Assembly: GCF_004752005.1 (NCBI RefSeq)
Contig: NZ_CP038493.1
Span: 2,752,302-2,816,301 of the forward strand
Direction of reading: 5' to 3'
Source of the DNA: Thalassotalea sp. HSM 43
Lineage (GTDB): Bacteria; Pseudomonadota; Gammaproteobacteria; Enterobacterales; Alteromonadaceae
Length of the DNA: 64,000 nucleotides
Part shown: piece after piece, positions 16,397 through 24,927 of the stretch
How positions within the stretch are numbered: the first letter of the stretch is position 1
Layout of the letters: every line of letters starts with the position of its first letter
The notes under the pieces: model-generated
Databases searched by the model: none
Seen by the model: the letters and a program-made list of their open reading frames with translations, nothing else
What the model was told of the DNA's origin: nothing
Program-made: the position numbers and the translations under genes

Positions 16397-17212
16397 TTAG
16401 TTGTTACTTTCTGTCATTTCTTCAGCACGTTTTTTACAGTTAATCATCGCCTTAGCGACTAAATCTGTTAAACCACCGTCAAAAAATGTGTTTAGCGCTG
16501 CTTGCGTGGTGCCGCCTTTGGAGGTGACATTTTCGCGCAAGGTGGCGATAGATTCAGGGTTTTCGATGACCATTTGAGCCGCACCTAATGCGGTTTGTTG
16601 TACCATCTCACGTGCAGTTTGTTGATCAAAACCAAACGCCATCGCTTGTTTTTGCATGGCTTCCATAAAGGCAAAAAAGTAAGCTGGACCTGATCCCGAT
16701 ACCGTGATCAGATTATCAATCTCTGCTTCATTGGCAAGCCATAATGTCTTACCTACCGCGACAAACATGGCATCGATAAACGCTTTGGTCTCATCACTTA
16801 CGCTGTCGTCAGCGAATAAGCCTGCCATACCGACACCAAGTTGCGACGGTGTGTTTGGCATGCAACGCACAAGACCTGCTTGCTCACCAAGTACACTGCG
16901 CATTTGCGCCATAGACACTCCAGCGGCAACAGAAACAAAACATTTGTCGCTGATATCCATCGCATCGGCCAGTTGTTGGCATACGGTTTTGATCAAATGC
17001 GGCTTCACGCCAAGAATGATGATATCTGCTTGCTTGGCCGCCTCAATATTGTCGGCACTTTGATTGACACCATAGTCATTTGCCAAGGCAACACGCTTTT
17101 CTGGACTTGGGTTGGTGACGGTGATTAATGCCGCATCAAACCCCGCTTTAACCATACCAATTAATATGCAGCGGTTCATGTTACCAGCACCAATAAAAGC
17201 TACTTTTTTCAT
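16397..17212 (-). CDS. proC: Pyrroline-5-carboxylate reductase
   Basis: A 271-aa enzyme of the last proline synthesis step: NADPH-dependent reduction of pyrroline-5-carboxylate. The N-terminal Rossmann motif is FIGAGNMN and the C-terminal dimerisation domain carries the signature VTSKGGTTQAALNTF. The start ATG lies 3 bp beyond the yggS stop, so translation of the two may be coupled. Confidence 0.96.
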   Translation of the reverse strand: MKKVAFIGAGNMNRCILIGMVKAGFDAALITVTNPSPEKRVALANDYGVNQSADNIEAAKQADIIILGVKPHLIKTVCQQLADAMDISDKCFVSVAAGVSMAQMRSVLGEQAGLVRCMPNTPSQLGVGMAGLFADDSVSDETKAFIDAMFVAVGKTLWLANEAEIDNLITVSGSGPAYFFAFMEAMQKQAMAFGFDQQTAREMVQQTALGAAQMVIENPESIATLRENVTSKGGTTQAALNTFFDGGLTDLVAKAMINCKKRAEEMTESNN

Positions 17213-17215
17213 TAT

Positions 17216-17896
17216 TTAATCTCTACTTCCAAATATCGCGGTACCGACTCGCACCATAGTTGAACCACATTCTACAGCAATATCCATATCACCGCTCATG
17301 CCCATAGATAATGTATCGACACTGCTATATGTTTGTTGTAATTGCGCAAATAACTCAGCCATTTTTAAAAAGCTTTGTTTGGTTTGCTCAACATCGCCTT
17401 TTGCCGGGATGCACATTAAGCCGCGTAATACCAAATTAGGGCAACCATCGACAAAAGCGGCAAGGGCGTTTAATTGTTCGACACTTGTACCCGATTTGCT
17501 GTCCTCAGCACTAATATTCACTTGTAAACAAACTTGCAGCGGGGTAATGTTAATATCACGTTGTTCGTTAAGGCGTTTTGCCGTTTTTTCTCGGTCAATA
17601 GAGTGCACCCAATCGGCATGCTCTGCTATCAAACGAGTTTTATTACTCTGAATAGGACCGATAAAATGCCAGATGATATCCAAATCGGATAATTCATCGG
17701 CTTTACTCGCAAGCTCCTGAACGTAGTTTTCGCCGAAATGGCGTTGCCCCGCAGAATAAGCCGCGGCGATGTTTTCAGCAGGTTTGGTTTTACTTACTGC
17801 CAATAAATTTACAGAATTAACCTGGCGGTTAGACTGGCAGCATGACTGCTCAATAGATGTCAAAACCTTGCGCAGATTATCAGCGATTAGACTCAT
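17216..17896 (-). CDS. yggS: PLP homeostasis protein (YggS family)
   Basis: A protein of about 226 aa with the alanine-racemase-like TIM barrel fold that binds pyridoxal phosphate without known catalysis and buffers cellular PLP. The PLP lysine is in LLAVSKTKPA, and HFGENYVQEL, WHFIGPIQSNK and SMGMSGDMDIAVECGSTMVRVGTAIFG are conserved blocks. The start was placed at ATG (MSLIADNL); a TTG seven codons upstream is possible. It is divergent from pilT. Confidence 0.94.
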   Translation of the reverse strand: MSLIADNLRKVLTSIEQSCCQSNRQVNSVNLLAVSKTKPAENIAAAYSAGQRHFGENYVQELASKADELSDLDIIWHFIGPIQSNKTRLIAEHADWVHSIDREKTAKRLNEQRDINITPLQVCLQVNISAEDSKSGTSVEQLNALAAFVDGCPNLVLRGLMCIPAKGDVEQTKQSFLKMAELFAQLQQTYSSVDTLSMGMSGDMDIAVECGSTMVRVGTAIFGSRD

Positions 17897-17935
17897 AGTT
17901 TTTATTCTGGATAACAATAATTAATTAGGAATATT

Positions 17936-18979
17936 ATGGATATTACCGAACTTTTAGCGTTTAGTGTTGAACACAACGCATCAGATTTACACCTTTCCAC
18001 TGGTATGCCACCCGCTATTCGTGTTGATGGCGATGTACGTAAGATTAACATTCCACCGCTAGAAGACAAAGATGTAAATGCTCTAGTGTATGACATCATG
18101 ACCGATCGTCAGCGCAAAGAATACGAAGAAAATCTTGAAGTGGATTTCTCCTTTGAAGTGCCAAACCTAGCTCGTTTCAGGGTAAATGCGTTCAATCAGA
18201 ACCGAGGCCCTGCTGCTGTATTTCGTACCATCCCAAGTAAAATTTTATCATTGGATGAGTTGGGTTGCCCAGATATTTTCCGCCAAATCTCTGAAAACCC
18301 TCGTGGTTTAGTATTGGTCACCGGTCCAACGGGTTCGGGTAAATCAACAACCTTGGCAGCGATGGTAGATTACATCAACGAATCTAAGCGCGATCACATT
18401 CTAACCATCGAAGATCCAATCGAATTCGTGCACGACAACAAGCAATGTCTGATTAACCAACGTGAAGTGCACCGTGATACGTTAAGCTTTAGCAACGCGT
18501 TGCGTAGTGCGCTACGTGAAGATCCCGATGTTATTCTGGTTGGTGAGATGCGTGACCTTGAAACCATTCGTCTTGCGATGACCGCGGCAGAAACCGGTCA
18601 CTTAGTATTTGGTACCTTGCATACCACCTCGGCACCAAAAACCATTGACCGTATTGTTGATGTATTCCCTGGTGAAGAAAAAGACATGGTTCGCTCTATG
18701 TTGTCTGAATCATTGCGTGCGGTAATTTCGCAAACACTGATTAAGAAAGTAGGTGGTGGCCGAGTTGCTGCACACGAAATCATGGTCGGTATCCCGGCGA
18801 TTCGTAACCTGATTCGTGAAGATAAGATTGCGCAAATGTACTCGGCAATTCAAACCGGTATGTCACATGGTATGCAAACCATGGATCAATGTTTACAAGG
18901 CTTATTAAGTCGTGGCCTGATCACCCGTGAAGACGCTATGGCAAAAGCAGCTGATAAGAATCAGTTTAAAGTTTACTAA
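17936..18979 (+). CDS. pilT: Type IV pilus twitching ATPase PilT
   Basis: A 347-aa hexameric retraction ATPase that powers pilus disassembly, twitching and DNA uptake. An N-terminal PAS-like domain is followed by a RecA-like core with Walker A GPTGSGKST (130-138), Asp box (LTIEDPIEFVH), Walker B (PDVILVGEMRD) and His box (GHLVFGTLHTTSA). The AIRNLIRE motif typical of PilT is present near the C terminus. pilU follows after 9 bp. Confidence 0.97.
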   Translation: MDITELLAFSVEHNASDLHLSTGMPPAIRVDGDVRKINIPPLEDKDVNALVYDIMTDRQRKEYEENLEVDFSFEVPNLARFRVNAFNQNRGPAAVFRTIPSKILSLDELGCPDIFRQISENPRGLVLVTGPTGSGKSTTLAAMVDYINESKRDHILTIEDPIEFVHDNKQCLINQREVHRDTLSFSNALRSALREDPDVILVGEMRDLETIRLAMTAAETGHLVFGTLHTTSAPKTIDRIVDVFPGEEKDMVRSMLSESLRAVISQTLIKKVGGGRVAAHEIMVGIPAIRNLIREDKIAQMYSAIQTGMSHGMQTMDQCLQGLLSRGLITREDAMAKAADKNQFKVY

Positions 18980-18988
18980 GGTTGAGAG

Positions 18989-20104
18989 ATGTATTTACAC
19001 GAACTGTTAAGCAATATGGTCAGCCAAGATGCATCGGATTTATTTATAACCGTTAATCTAGCTGCCAGTGCCAAAATCAATGGCGAGCTAGTCGCCATTG
19101 ATGAAAAGGTTCTCAGTTATGATGAGGCACTTGATCTTGTCTTAAGCTCGATGAATGACAAGAACAAAGCTGAATATGAAGCCACCAAAGAATGTAACTA
19201 CGCTATCGCCGTAGATGGTATTGGCCGTTTTCGTATTTCAGCGTTTTGGCAACGCGAAATGCCCGGCATGGTTGTTCGTCGCATCGTTACCGATATACCG
19301 GATGTCGACAAGCTAGGCTTGCCACAGGTATTGAAAGACTTGGTGATGTCAAAACGTGGCTTGGTATTGTTTGTCGGTGGTACCGGTACGGGTAAGTCAA
19401 CGTCAATGGCGTCGTTAATTGGTTATCGTAACCGTAATGCGCGTGGTCACATATTAACCATCGAAGATCCGGTGGAATTTGTTCATGAGCATGCCCGTTC
19501 AATGATCACTCAACGCGAAGTCGGCATGGATACTGAATCCTTTGATGCTGCTTTGAAGAGCTCATTGCGACAAGCGCCAGATGTTATTCTGATTGGTGAG
19601 ATTCGCTCGCAAGAAATCATGGAGCATGCACTAAGCTTTGCTGAAACCGGCCATTTATGTATTGCTACACTGCATGCTAACAACGCCAACCAAGCAATTG
19701 ACCGAATTATGCACTTGGTACCCGCTGAGCAACATCAAAAATTACAGTTTGATTTAGCCTTGAACTTACGCGGCATTGTCGCCCAACAGTTGGTACCGAC
19801 CCGTGACGGTCATGGTCGCCGCGCTGCTATCGAAATTCTATTGAACTCACCTTATATCGCTGAGTTAATCAAAAAAGGCGATGTCGGTCAGATCAAAGAG
19901 GTAATGACGAAGTCTCGTGAATTGGGCATGCAAACCTTCGATCAGGCGCTGTTTGATTTGTATGAATCCGGTGATATCAGTTACACCGATGCATTGCATC
20001 ACGCCGATTCACCAAACGATCTACGCTTAATGATCAAACTTCGCAGTAACGATCAAACCGGTATTGGTGGCTTAAAAGGCGCAACACTGGACGGCGTTGA
20101 ATAA
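18989..20104 (+). CDS. pilU: PilT-dependent retraction ATPase PilU
   Basis: A 371-aa PilT paralogue that assists pilus retraction. Walker A is GGTGTGKST, with Asp box LTIEDPVEFVHEHA and His box GHLCIATLHANNA. The C-terminal tail is longer than in PilT. It shares an operon with pilT. Confidence 0.96.
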   Translation: MYLHELLSNMVSQDASDLFITVNLAASAKINGELVAIDEKVLSYDEALDLVLSSMNDKNKAEYEATKECNYAIAVDGIGRFRISAFWQREMPGMVVRRIVTDIPDVDKLGLPQVLKDLVMSKRGLVLFVGGTGTGKSTSMASLIGYRNRNARGHILTIEDPVEFVHEHARSMITQREVGMDTESFDAALKSSLRQAPDVILIGEIRSQEIMEHALSFAETGHLCIATLHANNANQAIDRIMHLVPAEQHQKLQFDLALNLRGIVAQQLVPTRDGHGRRAAIEILLNSPYIAELIKKGDVGQIKEVMTKSRELGMQTFDQALFDLYESGDISYTDALHHADSPNDLRLMIKLRSNDQTGIGGLKGATLDGVE

Positions 20105-20137
20105 ACACTGATCCATACTGGTCTTAACATAGTAATT

Positions 20138-20163
20138 AAAAGAGCACCTTAGGGTGCTCTTTT
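20138..20163 (+). terminator. Terminator of pilTU
   Basis: AGAGCACC-TTAG-GGTGCTCT flanked by A and T tracts, 33 bp after the pilU stop. Confidence 0.9.
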
Positions 20164-20170
20164 GCTTCTT

Positions 20171-20220
20171 TCAAGGGGTCAGAACACTTGAAAAAGAGAT
20201 CAAGTGTTCTGACCCCTTGA
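20171..20220. repeat. Large perfect inverted repeat, REP-like
   Basis: TCAAGGGGTCAGAACACTTG and its exact reverse complement flank a 10-nt spacer (AAAAAGAGAT), forming a 20-bp stem. The core GGGGTCAGA resembles the palindromes associated with REP-type tyrosine transposases (RAYT) in marine gammaproteobacteria; that link is from memory and not checked. It lies between the pilU terminator and the metK promoter and has no T tract. Confidence 0.85.
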
Positions 20221-20262
20221 AATGAAAAACAATCAGAGAAAATTTTTTCCAGAAAAAAGTTT

Positions 20263-20278
20263 AGACGTCTAGACGTAA
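20263..20278. promoter_or_regulatory. MetJ operator upstream of metK
   Basis: AGACGTCT followed directly by AGACGTAA: two tandem met boxes, the first a perfect match to the MetJ consensus AGACGTCT. MetJ with S-adenosylmethionine would repress metK here. It lies about 140 bp before the metK start, which implies a long leader. Confidence 0.88.
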
Positions 20279-20353
20279 AAGTGTAGATTTATGAAAGAAA
20301 GCAAGGTAAAATTCTCTCAATTCCGAATTCCTTGTCTATTATTTAGGCATTTG

Positions 20354-20388
20354 TCAGCAGGCAAACGTAACGACGTTATCCCTGCTGA
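20354..20388 (+). other. Hairpin in the metK leader
   Basis: TCAGCAGG and CCTGCTGA pair, with an inner AACGT/ACGTT pair between them, between the MetJ site and the metK ribosome binding site. No terminator T tract follows. It could affect mRNA stability or translation; no known SAM riboswitch class is evident. Confidence 0.5.
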
Positions 20389-20414
20389 ATGTATAGTTTT
20401 TAAAAAGAGGCGTC

Positions 20415-21605
20415 ATGGCTAAACATTATTTTACTTCTGAGTCTGTATCTGAAGGTCACCCTGATAAAATTGCTGATCAGATTTCTGATGCAGTACTTGA
20501 TGCGATAATCGCCCAGGATAAGCACGCTCGCGTTGCTTGTGAGACCATGGTTAAGACAGGTGTGGCAATCATTTCTGGCGAAGTCACCACAGAAGCGTGG
20601 GTTGATTTGGAGTCTATCACCCGTAAAGTGATTACCGATATCGGTTATACCTCATCAGATGTTGGTTTTGACGGTGAAACCTGTGGCATCATGAACTTGA
20701 TTGGCCAGCAATCACCTGAGATTGCGCAAGGTGTCGATCGTGCTAAGCCAGAAGAACAAGGTGCAGGTGATCAGGGGTTAATGTTTGGTTATGCAACCAG
20801 CGAAACGCCATCACTTATGCCAGCTCCGCTTTATTATTCGCATCGCTTGGTAGAACGTCAGGCTGAAATGCGCAAATCTGGTGTGCTACCTTGGTTGCGC
20901 CCAGATGCAAAATCGCAAGTAACGTTTGTTTATGAAGATAACAAGCCAGTGGCCATTGATGCGGTTGTATTATCAACCCAACATAACCCTGATATCAGCC
21001 AAGAAGATTTGTATGAAGCGGTAATGGAAAACATCATTAAGCATGTGTTACCAGCTGAGCTACTAACCGAGCAAACCAAATACTTCATCAACCCAACAGG
21101 ACGTTTTGTTATTGGTGGTCCGGTAGGTGATTGTGGTTTAACCGGTCGTAAAATCATTGTTGATACATACGGCGGTATGGCTCGTCACGGTGGTGGTGCG
21201 TTCTCAGGTAAAGATCCATCTAAAGTTGATCGCAGTGCCGCCTACGCTGGTCGCTATGTTGCCAAAAACATTGTTGCATCAGGCCTTGCCGAGCGTTGTG
21301 AGATTCAAGTGTCTTACGCGATTGGTGTCGCAGAACCGACCTCTATCTCAATTGAAACCTTCGGCACCGGTAAGGTTGATGAAGATACATTGATTAAATT
21401 GGTACGAGAGAATTTTGACTTGCGTCCATACGGCATTACCAAAATGTTGGACTTACTGCATCCGATGTATCAAATGACAGCAGCGTATGGCCATTTTGGT
21501 CGCGAACCATTTGAAATGACGGTGGGTGATGACAGCTTCACCGCCTTTAGTTGGGAAAAAACCGATAAGGCAGATGCATTACGCGATGCTGCCGGCTTAA
21601 AGTAA
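20415..21605 (+). CDS. metK: S-adenosylmethionine synthase
   Basis: A 396-aa cytoplasmic enzyme making S-adenosylmethionine from methionine and ATP. Signatures: [13 protein letters not shown] at the N terminus, [12 protein letters not shown], and the phosphate-binding loop [19 protein letters not shown]. It is slightly longer than the E. coli protein. The ATG is preceded by AAGAGG. The MetJ operator upstream indicates feedback repression by its product. Confidence 0.98.
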   Translation: MAKHYFTSESVSEGHPDKIADQISDAVLDAIIAQDKHARVACETMVKTGVAIISGEVTTEAWVDLESITRKVITDIGYTSSDVGFDGETCGIMNLIGQQSPEIAQGVDRAKPEEQGAGDQGLMFGYATSETPSLMPAPLYYSHRLVERQAEMRKSGVLPWLRPDAKSQVTFVYEDNKPVAIDAVVLSTQHNPDISQEDLYEAVMENIIKHVLPAELLTEQTKYFINPTGRFVIGGPVGDCGLTGRKIIVDTYGGMARHGGGAFSGKDPSKVDRSAAYAGRYVAKNIVASGLAERCEIQVSYAIGVAEPTSISIETFGTGKVDEDTLIKLVRENFDLRPYGITKMLDLLHPMYQMTAAYGHFGREPFEMTVGDDSFTAFSWEKTDKADALRDAAGLK

Positions 21606-21630
21606 GCCGTTAAAATATATCATTGTTTTA

Positions 21631-21663
21631 AATAAGCCAGATTCATATCTGGCTTATTTTTTT
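21631..21663 (+). terminator. Terminator of metK
   Basis: AATAAGCCAGAT-TCAT-ATCTGGCTTATT followed by a run of T. Confidence 0.92.
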
Positions 21664-21761
21664 GTCTTTAATCTATTCATATATTTGCCGCGCCATCTCT
21701 TGTTTTTTGCATCCATCGCCCCTATCTTGTAAGGCAGATAGCAGCAATAAGTGCCAATTCA

Positions 21762-22490
21762 GTGAGCAACAATCGATTCTACCAACCTGGAGCATTAACA
21801 ACCGGCAGCGAAGTCGCCCTTAGCGATGATGTTTTTGGCCATGTGATCAGGGTACTGCGCTTAAAAACCGACGATATTATTTATCTGTTTAATGGCGATG
21901 GTCATGACTACCAAGCGAAGCTGACCCAAGTAAGTAAAAAGCAGGCCTTTGCCAGTATAGAAAACTCGGTTGCCGTGGATAATGAGTCACCATTGCGCAT
22001 TCATTTAGGTCAGGGCATTTCTCGTGGCGATCGAATGGACTTTACCTTACAGAAGTCTGTTGAACTGGGGGTCAATCAAATTACCCCATTGTTTACCGAG
22101 CGTTGTGGTGTCAAACTCAGTGGCGAACGCCTTGAGAAAAAGCGTCAACAATGGCAAAAGATTGTCATCAGTGCTTGTGAACAAAGTGGTCGTGCTCAAG
22201 TGCCAGAAGTGATGCCGGCGCAACCGTTATCGCAATGGTTGAGCGAGAACACCGATGAATTGAAACTAAATCTACACCCCAAAGCACAATACTCTATCTC
22301 GACACTACCGATGCAAGCGGATGCGGTAAGATTACTTATCGGTCCGGAAGGTGGTCTTTCAGATGATGAAATCAGTGACGCAGGACATGCCGGATTCACC
22401 GATGTTTTGCTTGGCCCTAGAGTATTAAGAACGGAAACCGCGGCTCTTACCGCGATTACCGCATTACAATGCAAGTTTGGCGATTTATAA
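21762..22490 (+). CDS. rsmE: 16S rRNA m3U1498 methyltransferase
   Basis: A 242-aa SPOUT-family enzyme that methylates N3 of U1498 in 16S rRNA. An N-terminal PUA-like domain precedes the knotted SAM-binding domain with LLIGPEGGLSDDEI and LGPRVLRTETA. The start is GTG (MSNNRFYQPG) and no good ribosome binding site is visible. The gene precedes gshB by 29 bp. Confidence 0.95.
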   Translation: MSNNRFYQPGALTTGSEVALSDDVFGHVIRVLRLKTDDIIYLFNGDGHDYQAKLTQVSKKQAFASIENSVAVDNESPLRIHLGQGISRGDRMDFTLQKSVELGVNQITPLFTERCGVKLSGERLEKKRQQWQKIVISACEQSGRAQVPEVMPAQPLSQWLSENTDELKLNLHPKAQYSISTLPMQADAVRLLIGPEGGLSDDEISDAGHAGFTDVLLGPRVLRTETAALTAITALQCKFGDL

Positions 22491-22519
22491 ATACAAGCCA
22501 ACCCTAGTTAGGAATTATT

Positions 22520-23476
22520 ATGACGTTAAAAATTGGCGTGGTTATGGACCCGATTGAAAACATTAATGTCGCGAAAGACTCAAGTCTGGCGATGATGTTG
22601 GAAGCACAAAGTCGCGGCCATGAGTTGTACTACATGCAAATGCAGGATTTGTATATGTTGCACGGCGAAGCTCGCGCAAGTGTTAGCAAAGTGACTGTCT
22701 TTGATGACGCCAAGCATTGGTATGATATTGAGTCGACAGATGATGTTGCTCTGGCCGATATGGACGCGATTTTAATGCGCAAAGATCCGCCATTTGATAC
22801 TGAGTTTATTTACGCAACATATATGCTTGAGCGAGCAGAAGAGCAAGGCACATTAATCGTTAATAAGCCACAGAGTCTGCGTGACTGTAATGAAAAGCTG
22901 TTTACCGCTTGGTTCGCAGAGTTCACACCTAAAACCTTAGTCACTCGCGATGCAACGCGTATTCGCGATTTTCACGCGCAACACAAAGATGTGATCATCA
23001 AGCCGCTAGATGGCATGGGTGGCTCATCAATCTTTCGTATGAAAGACGGTGAAGCCAATGTCGGGGTCATTATCGAAACCTTAACCGCGCATGGCTCTAT
23101 GTATGCCATGGTGCAAGAATACATGCCAGAGATTGTCGATGGTGATAAGCGTATTCTTATCGTTAATGGTGAGCCAATGCCGTATTGTTTAGCGCGTATT
23201 CCAGCACAAGGCGAAACCCGAGGCAATCTTGCCGCAGGTGGTCGTGGCGAAGCTCGACCGTTATCGGCGTCGGATAAATTAATTGCTGAGACCATAGGCC
23301 CAGAATTGAAAAAACGCGGCTTATATTTTGTTGGTCTTGATGTTATTGGCGATAAAATCACTGAAATTAATGTCACCAGTCCAACCTGTATTCGCGAAAT
23401 TGAAAAGGCCTATCCAATAAATATTAGCGGTAAATTATTTGATGCAATCGAAGAAATAGTCGCTAACGCCAAGTAA
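22520..23476 (+). CDS. gshB: Glutathione synthetase
   Basis: A 318-aa ATP-grasp enzyme joining gamma-glutamylcysteine and glycine. Signatures: VMDPIENINVAKDSSLAMM at the N terminus, KPLDGMGGSSIFR (ATP-grasp loop), VQEYMPEI and INVTSPTCIREIE. AGGAA lies 7-8 nt before the ATG. The conserved gamma-proteobacterial order rsmE-gshB-yqgE is kept. Confidence 0.97.
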   Translation: MTLKIGVVMDPIENINVAKDSSLAMMLEAQSRGHELYYMQMQDLYMLHGEARASVSKVTVFDDAKHWYDIESTDDVALADMDAILMRKDPPFDTEFIYATYMLERAEEQGTLIVNKPQSLRDCNEKLFTAWFAEFTPKTLVTRDATRIRDFHAQHKDVIIKPLDGMGGSSIFRMKDGEANVGVIIETLTAHGSMYAMVQEYMPEIVDGDKRILIVNGEPMPYCLARIPAQGETRGNLAAGGRGEARPLSASDKLIAETIGPELKKRGLYFVGLDVIGDKITEINVTSPTCIREIEKAYPINISGKLFDAIEEIVANAK

Positions 23477-23648
23477 CGTATAGGGTTTGTGTTTTTTTGC
23501 CTGTTTTGCCTTAAAACAGGCAGCTTGAAAAAATCTGTTTTTAGCGCCATGTTTATTAATAGGCAGAGAGAATTGTCATCGATATTAGCCGGTCATACTC
23601 TCTATAAGATAATTTCAAAACACAATGCCTAGCATTTAAGGAGGGGAC

Positions 23649-24203
23649 ATGGATAGTTTGGAAAACCATCTATTGATTGCCATGCCAAACATGCAAGACC
23701 CTTATTTTCACAAGACAGTAACCTACATCTGTGAACACAATGACCAAGGCGCTATGGGCTTGGTTATTAACGTACCTGTGCGCATAACCCTTAGTGAATT
23801 GTTAAAACAAATAGACGCTGAAAAAGTCACCGCTGGCCGATTAACGCAGCGGGTTCTTGCCGGTGGTCCTGTTGCACCTGACCGTGGATTTGTATTGCAC
23901 AATAGCCAAGGCGGTTGGAACAGCTCAATGGAACTGAGCTCAGATATTATGATCACCACCTCGAAAGACATTCTTGAAGCCTTAGGAACAGAAAGTGCAC
24001 CGGATCAATTTTTGGTGACCTTAGGTTATGCAGGGTGGGGCGCTGGTCAATTAGAGCAGGAAATTAAAGACAATTCTTGGTTGATTACACCGGCAGATAA
24101 AGAAATTTTATTTGATACACCGGTCGAGTTACGCTGGCAAAAAGCGGCAGAAAAACTGGGTATCGATTTAGGCCATTTATCGACTGATGTCGGCCATGCT
24201 TAA
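23649..24203 (+). CDS. yqgE: YqgE/AlgH family protein (UPF0301)
   Basis: A 184-aa cytoplasmic protein of the conserved YqgE/AlgH family, of unknown biochemical role. The family blocks HLLIAMPNMQDPYF, GAMGLVINVP and GYAGWGAGQLEQEI are present. A strong AAGGAGGGG precedes the ATG. In many relatives yqgF (ruvX) follows at once; here a terminator and slyD follow instead. Confidence 0.94.
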   Translation: MDSLENHLLIAMPNMQDPYFHKTVTYICEHNDQGAMGLVINVPVRITLSELLKQIDAEKVTAGRLTQRVLAGGPVAPDRGFVLHNSQGGWNSSMELSSDIMITTSKDILEALGTESAPDQFLVTLGYAGWGAGQLEQEIKDNSWLITPADKEILFDTPVELRWQKAAEKLGIDLGHLSTDVGHA

Positions 24204-24250
24204 CATCGCTAGTGCGTTAGCCTAGCCGTTGATGCATTAATAGCACATGA

Positions 24251-24285
24251 AAAAATCCCGTACAGTAACCCTGTACGGGATTTTT
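24251..24285. terminator. Bidirectional terminator between yqgE and slyD
   Basis: AAAAATCCCGTACAG-TAACC-CTGTACGGGATTTTT: a 15-bp stem with A and T ends, serving both convergent genes. Confidence 0.92.
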
Positions 24286-24418
24286 TAGTATGTGAACTGC
24301 GTTGTTACGCTGTAAAGGTGGTGGATGAACCACCCCTTTTACTTATTCTGCGCTCAGCTGTTTATCTGGCGTCATTGATGACCTAAGCATGACCTAAGTA
24401 ATGACTTAAGTAATGGCG

Positions 24419-24901
24419 TTAGTGGCCACAACCGCCTTCACCATGAACATGGCCGTGCGCTAGCTCGTCTTCGCTGGCGTCACGTACTTCGATGATTTCA
24501 ACATCAAATTTCAAGTCCATACCGGCCAAAGGATGGTTACCATCAACGGTGATTTCTTCTTCGTCCATACCAATAACGATAACTGTCTGTTCGCCTTGGT
24601 CCGTTTGGGCACGCAATTGCATACCAACATCAAGATCGTCAATGCTAGCAAATAGCGCTTTAGGTACTGTTTGTACTAAACCGTCATGGCGCTCACCGTA
24701 TGCGTCTTCAGCGGCAATATCGACGATAAAGCTGTCACCAACTTGCTTGCCTTCTAGTGCACTTTCCAGACCTGGAATAAGGAAACCTGAACCATGGATA
24801 AACGCCAATGGTTTGTGATCGTACGAGCTATCGATTAGGTTTTCATCTTTATCCATAACCGCGTAGTGCATGTTGACAACTTTGTTATTTGCAATTTTCA
24901 T
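24419..24901 (-). CDS. slyD: FKBP-type prolyl isomerase SlyD
   Basis: A 160-aa cytoplasmic peptidyl-prolyl isomerase with the FKBP domain (PLAFIHGSGFLIPGLESALEG) interrupted by an insert-in-flap chaperone domain, as in SlyD. The C-terminal metal-binding tail is short (ELAHGHVHGEGGCGH) compared with the long His/Cys tail of E. coli SlyD, so nickel capacity for hydrogenase maturation may be reduced. Confidence 0.92.
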   Translation of the reverse strand: MKIANNKVVNMHYAVMDKDENLIDSSYDHKPLAFIHGSGFLIPGLESALEGKQVGDSFIVDIAAEDAYGERHDGLVQTVPKALFASIDDLDVGMQLRAQTDQGEQTVIVIGMDEEEITVDGNHPLAGMDLKFDVEIIEVRDASEDELAHGHVHGEGGCGH

Positions 24902-24927
24902 ATTAGATCCAATGTTAATTATGCCGG

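Noticed and set aside
23498-23522. Inverted repeat TGCCTGTTTT/AAAACAGGCA after gshB as a terminator
   Set aside because: The T tract comes before, not after, the stem on the plus strand and neither strand gives the stem-then-T order; it may still be a weak hairpin.
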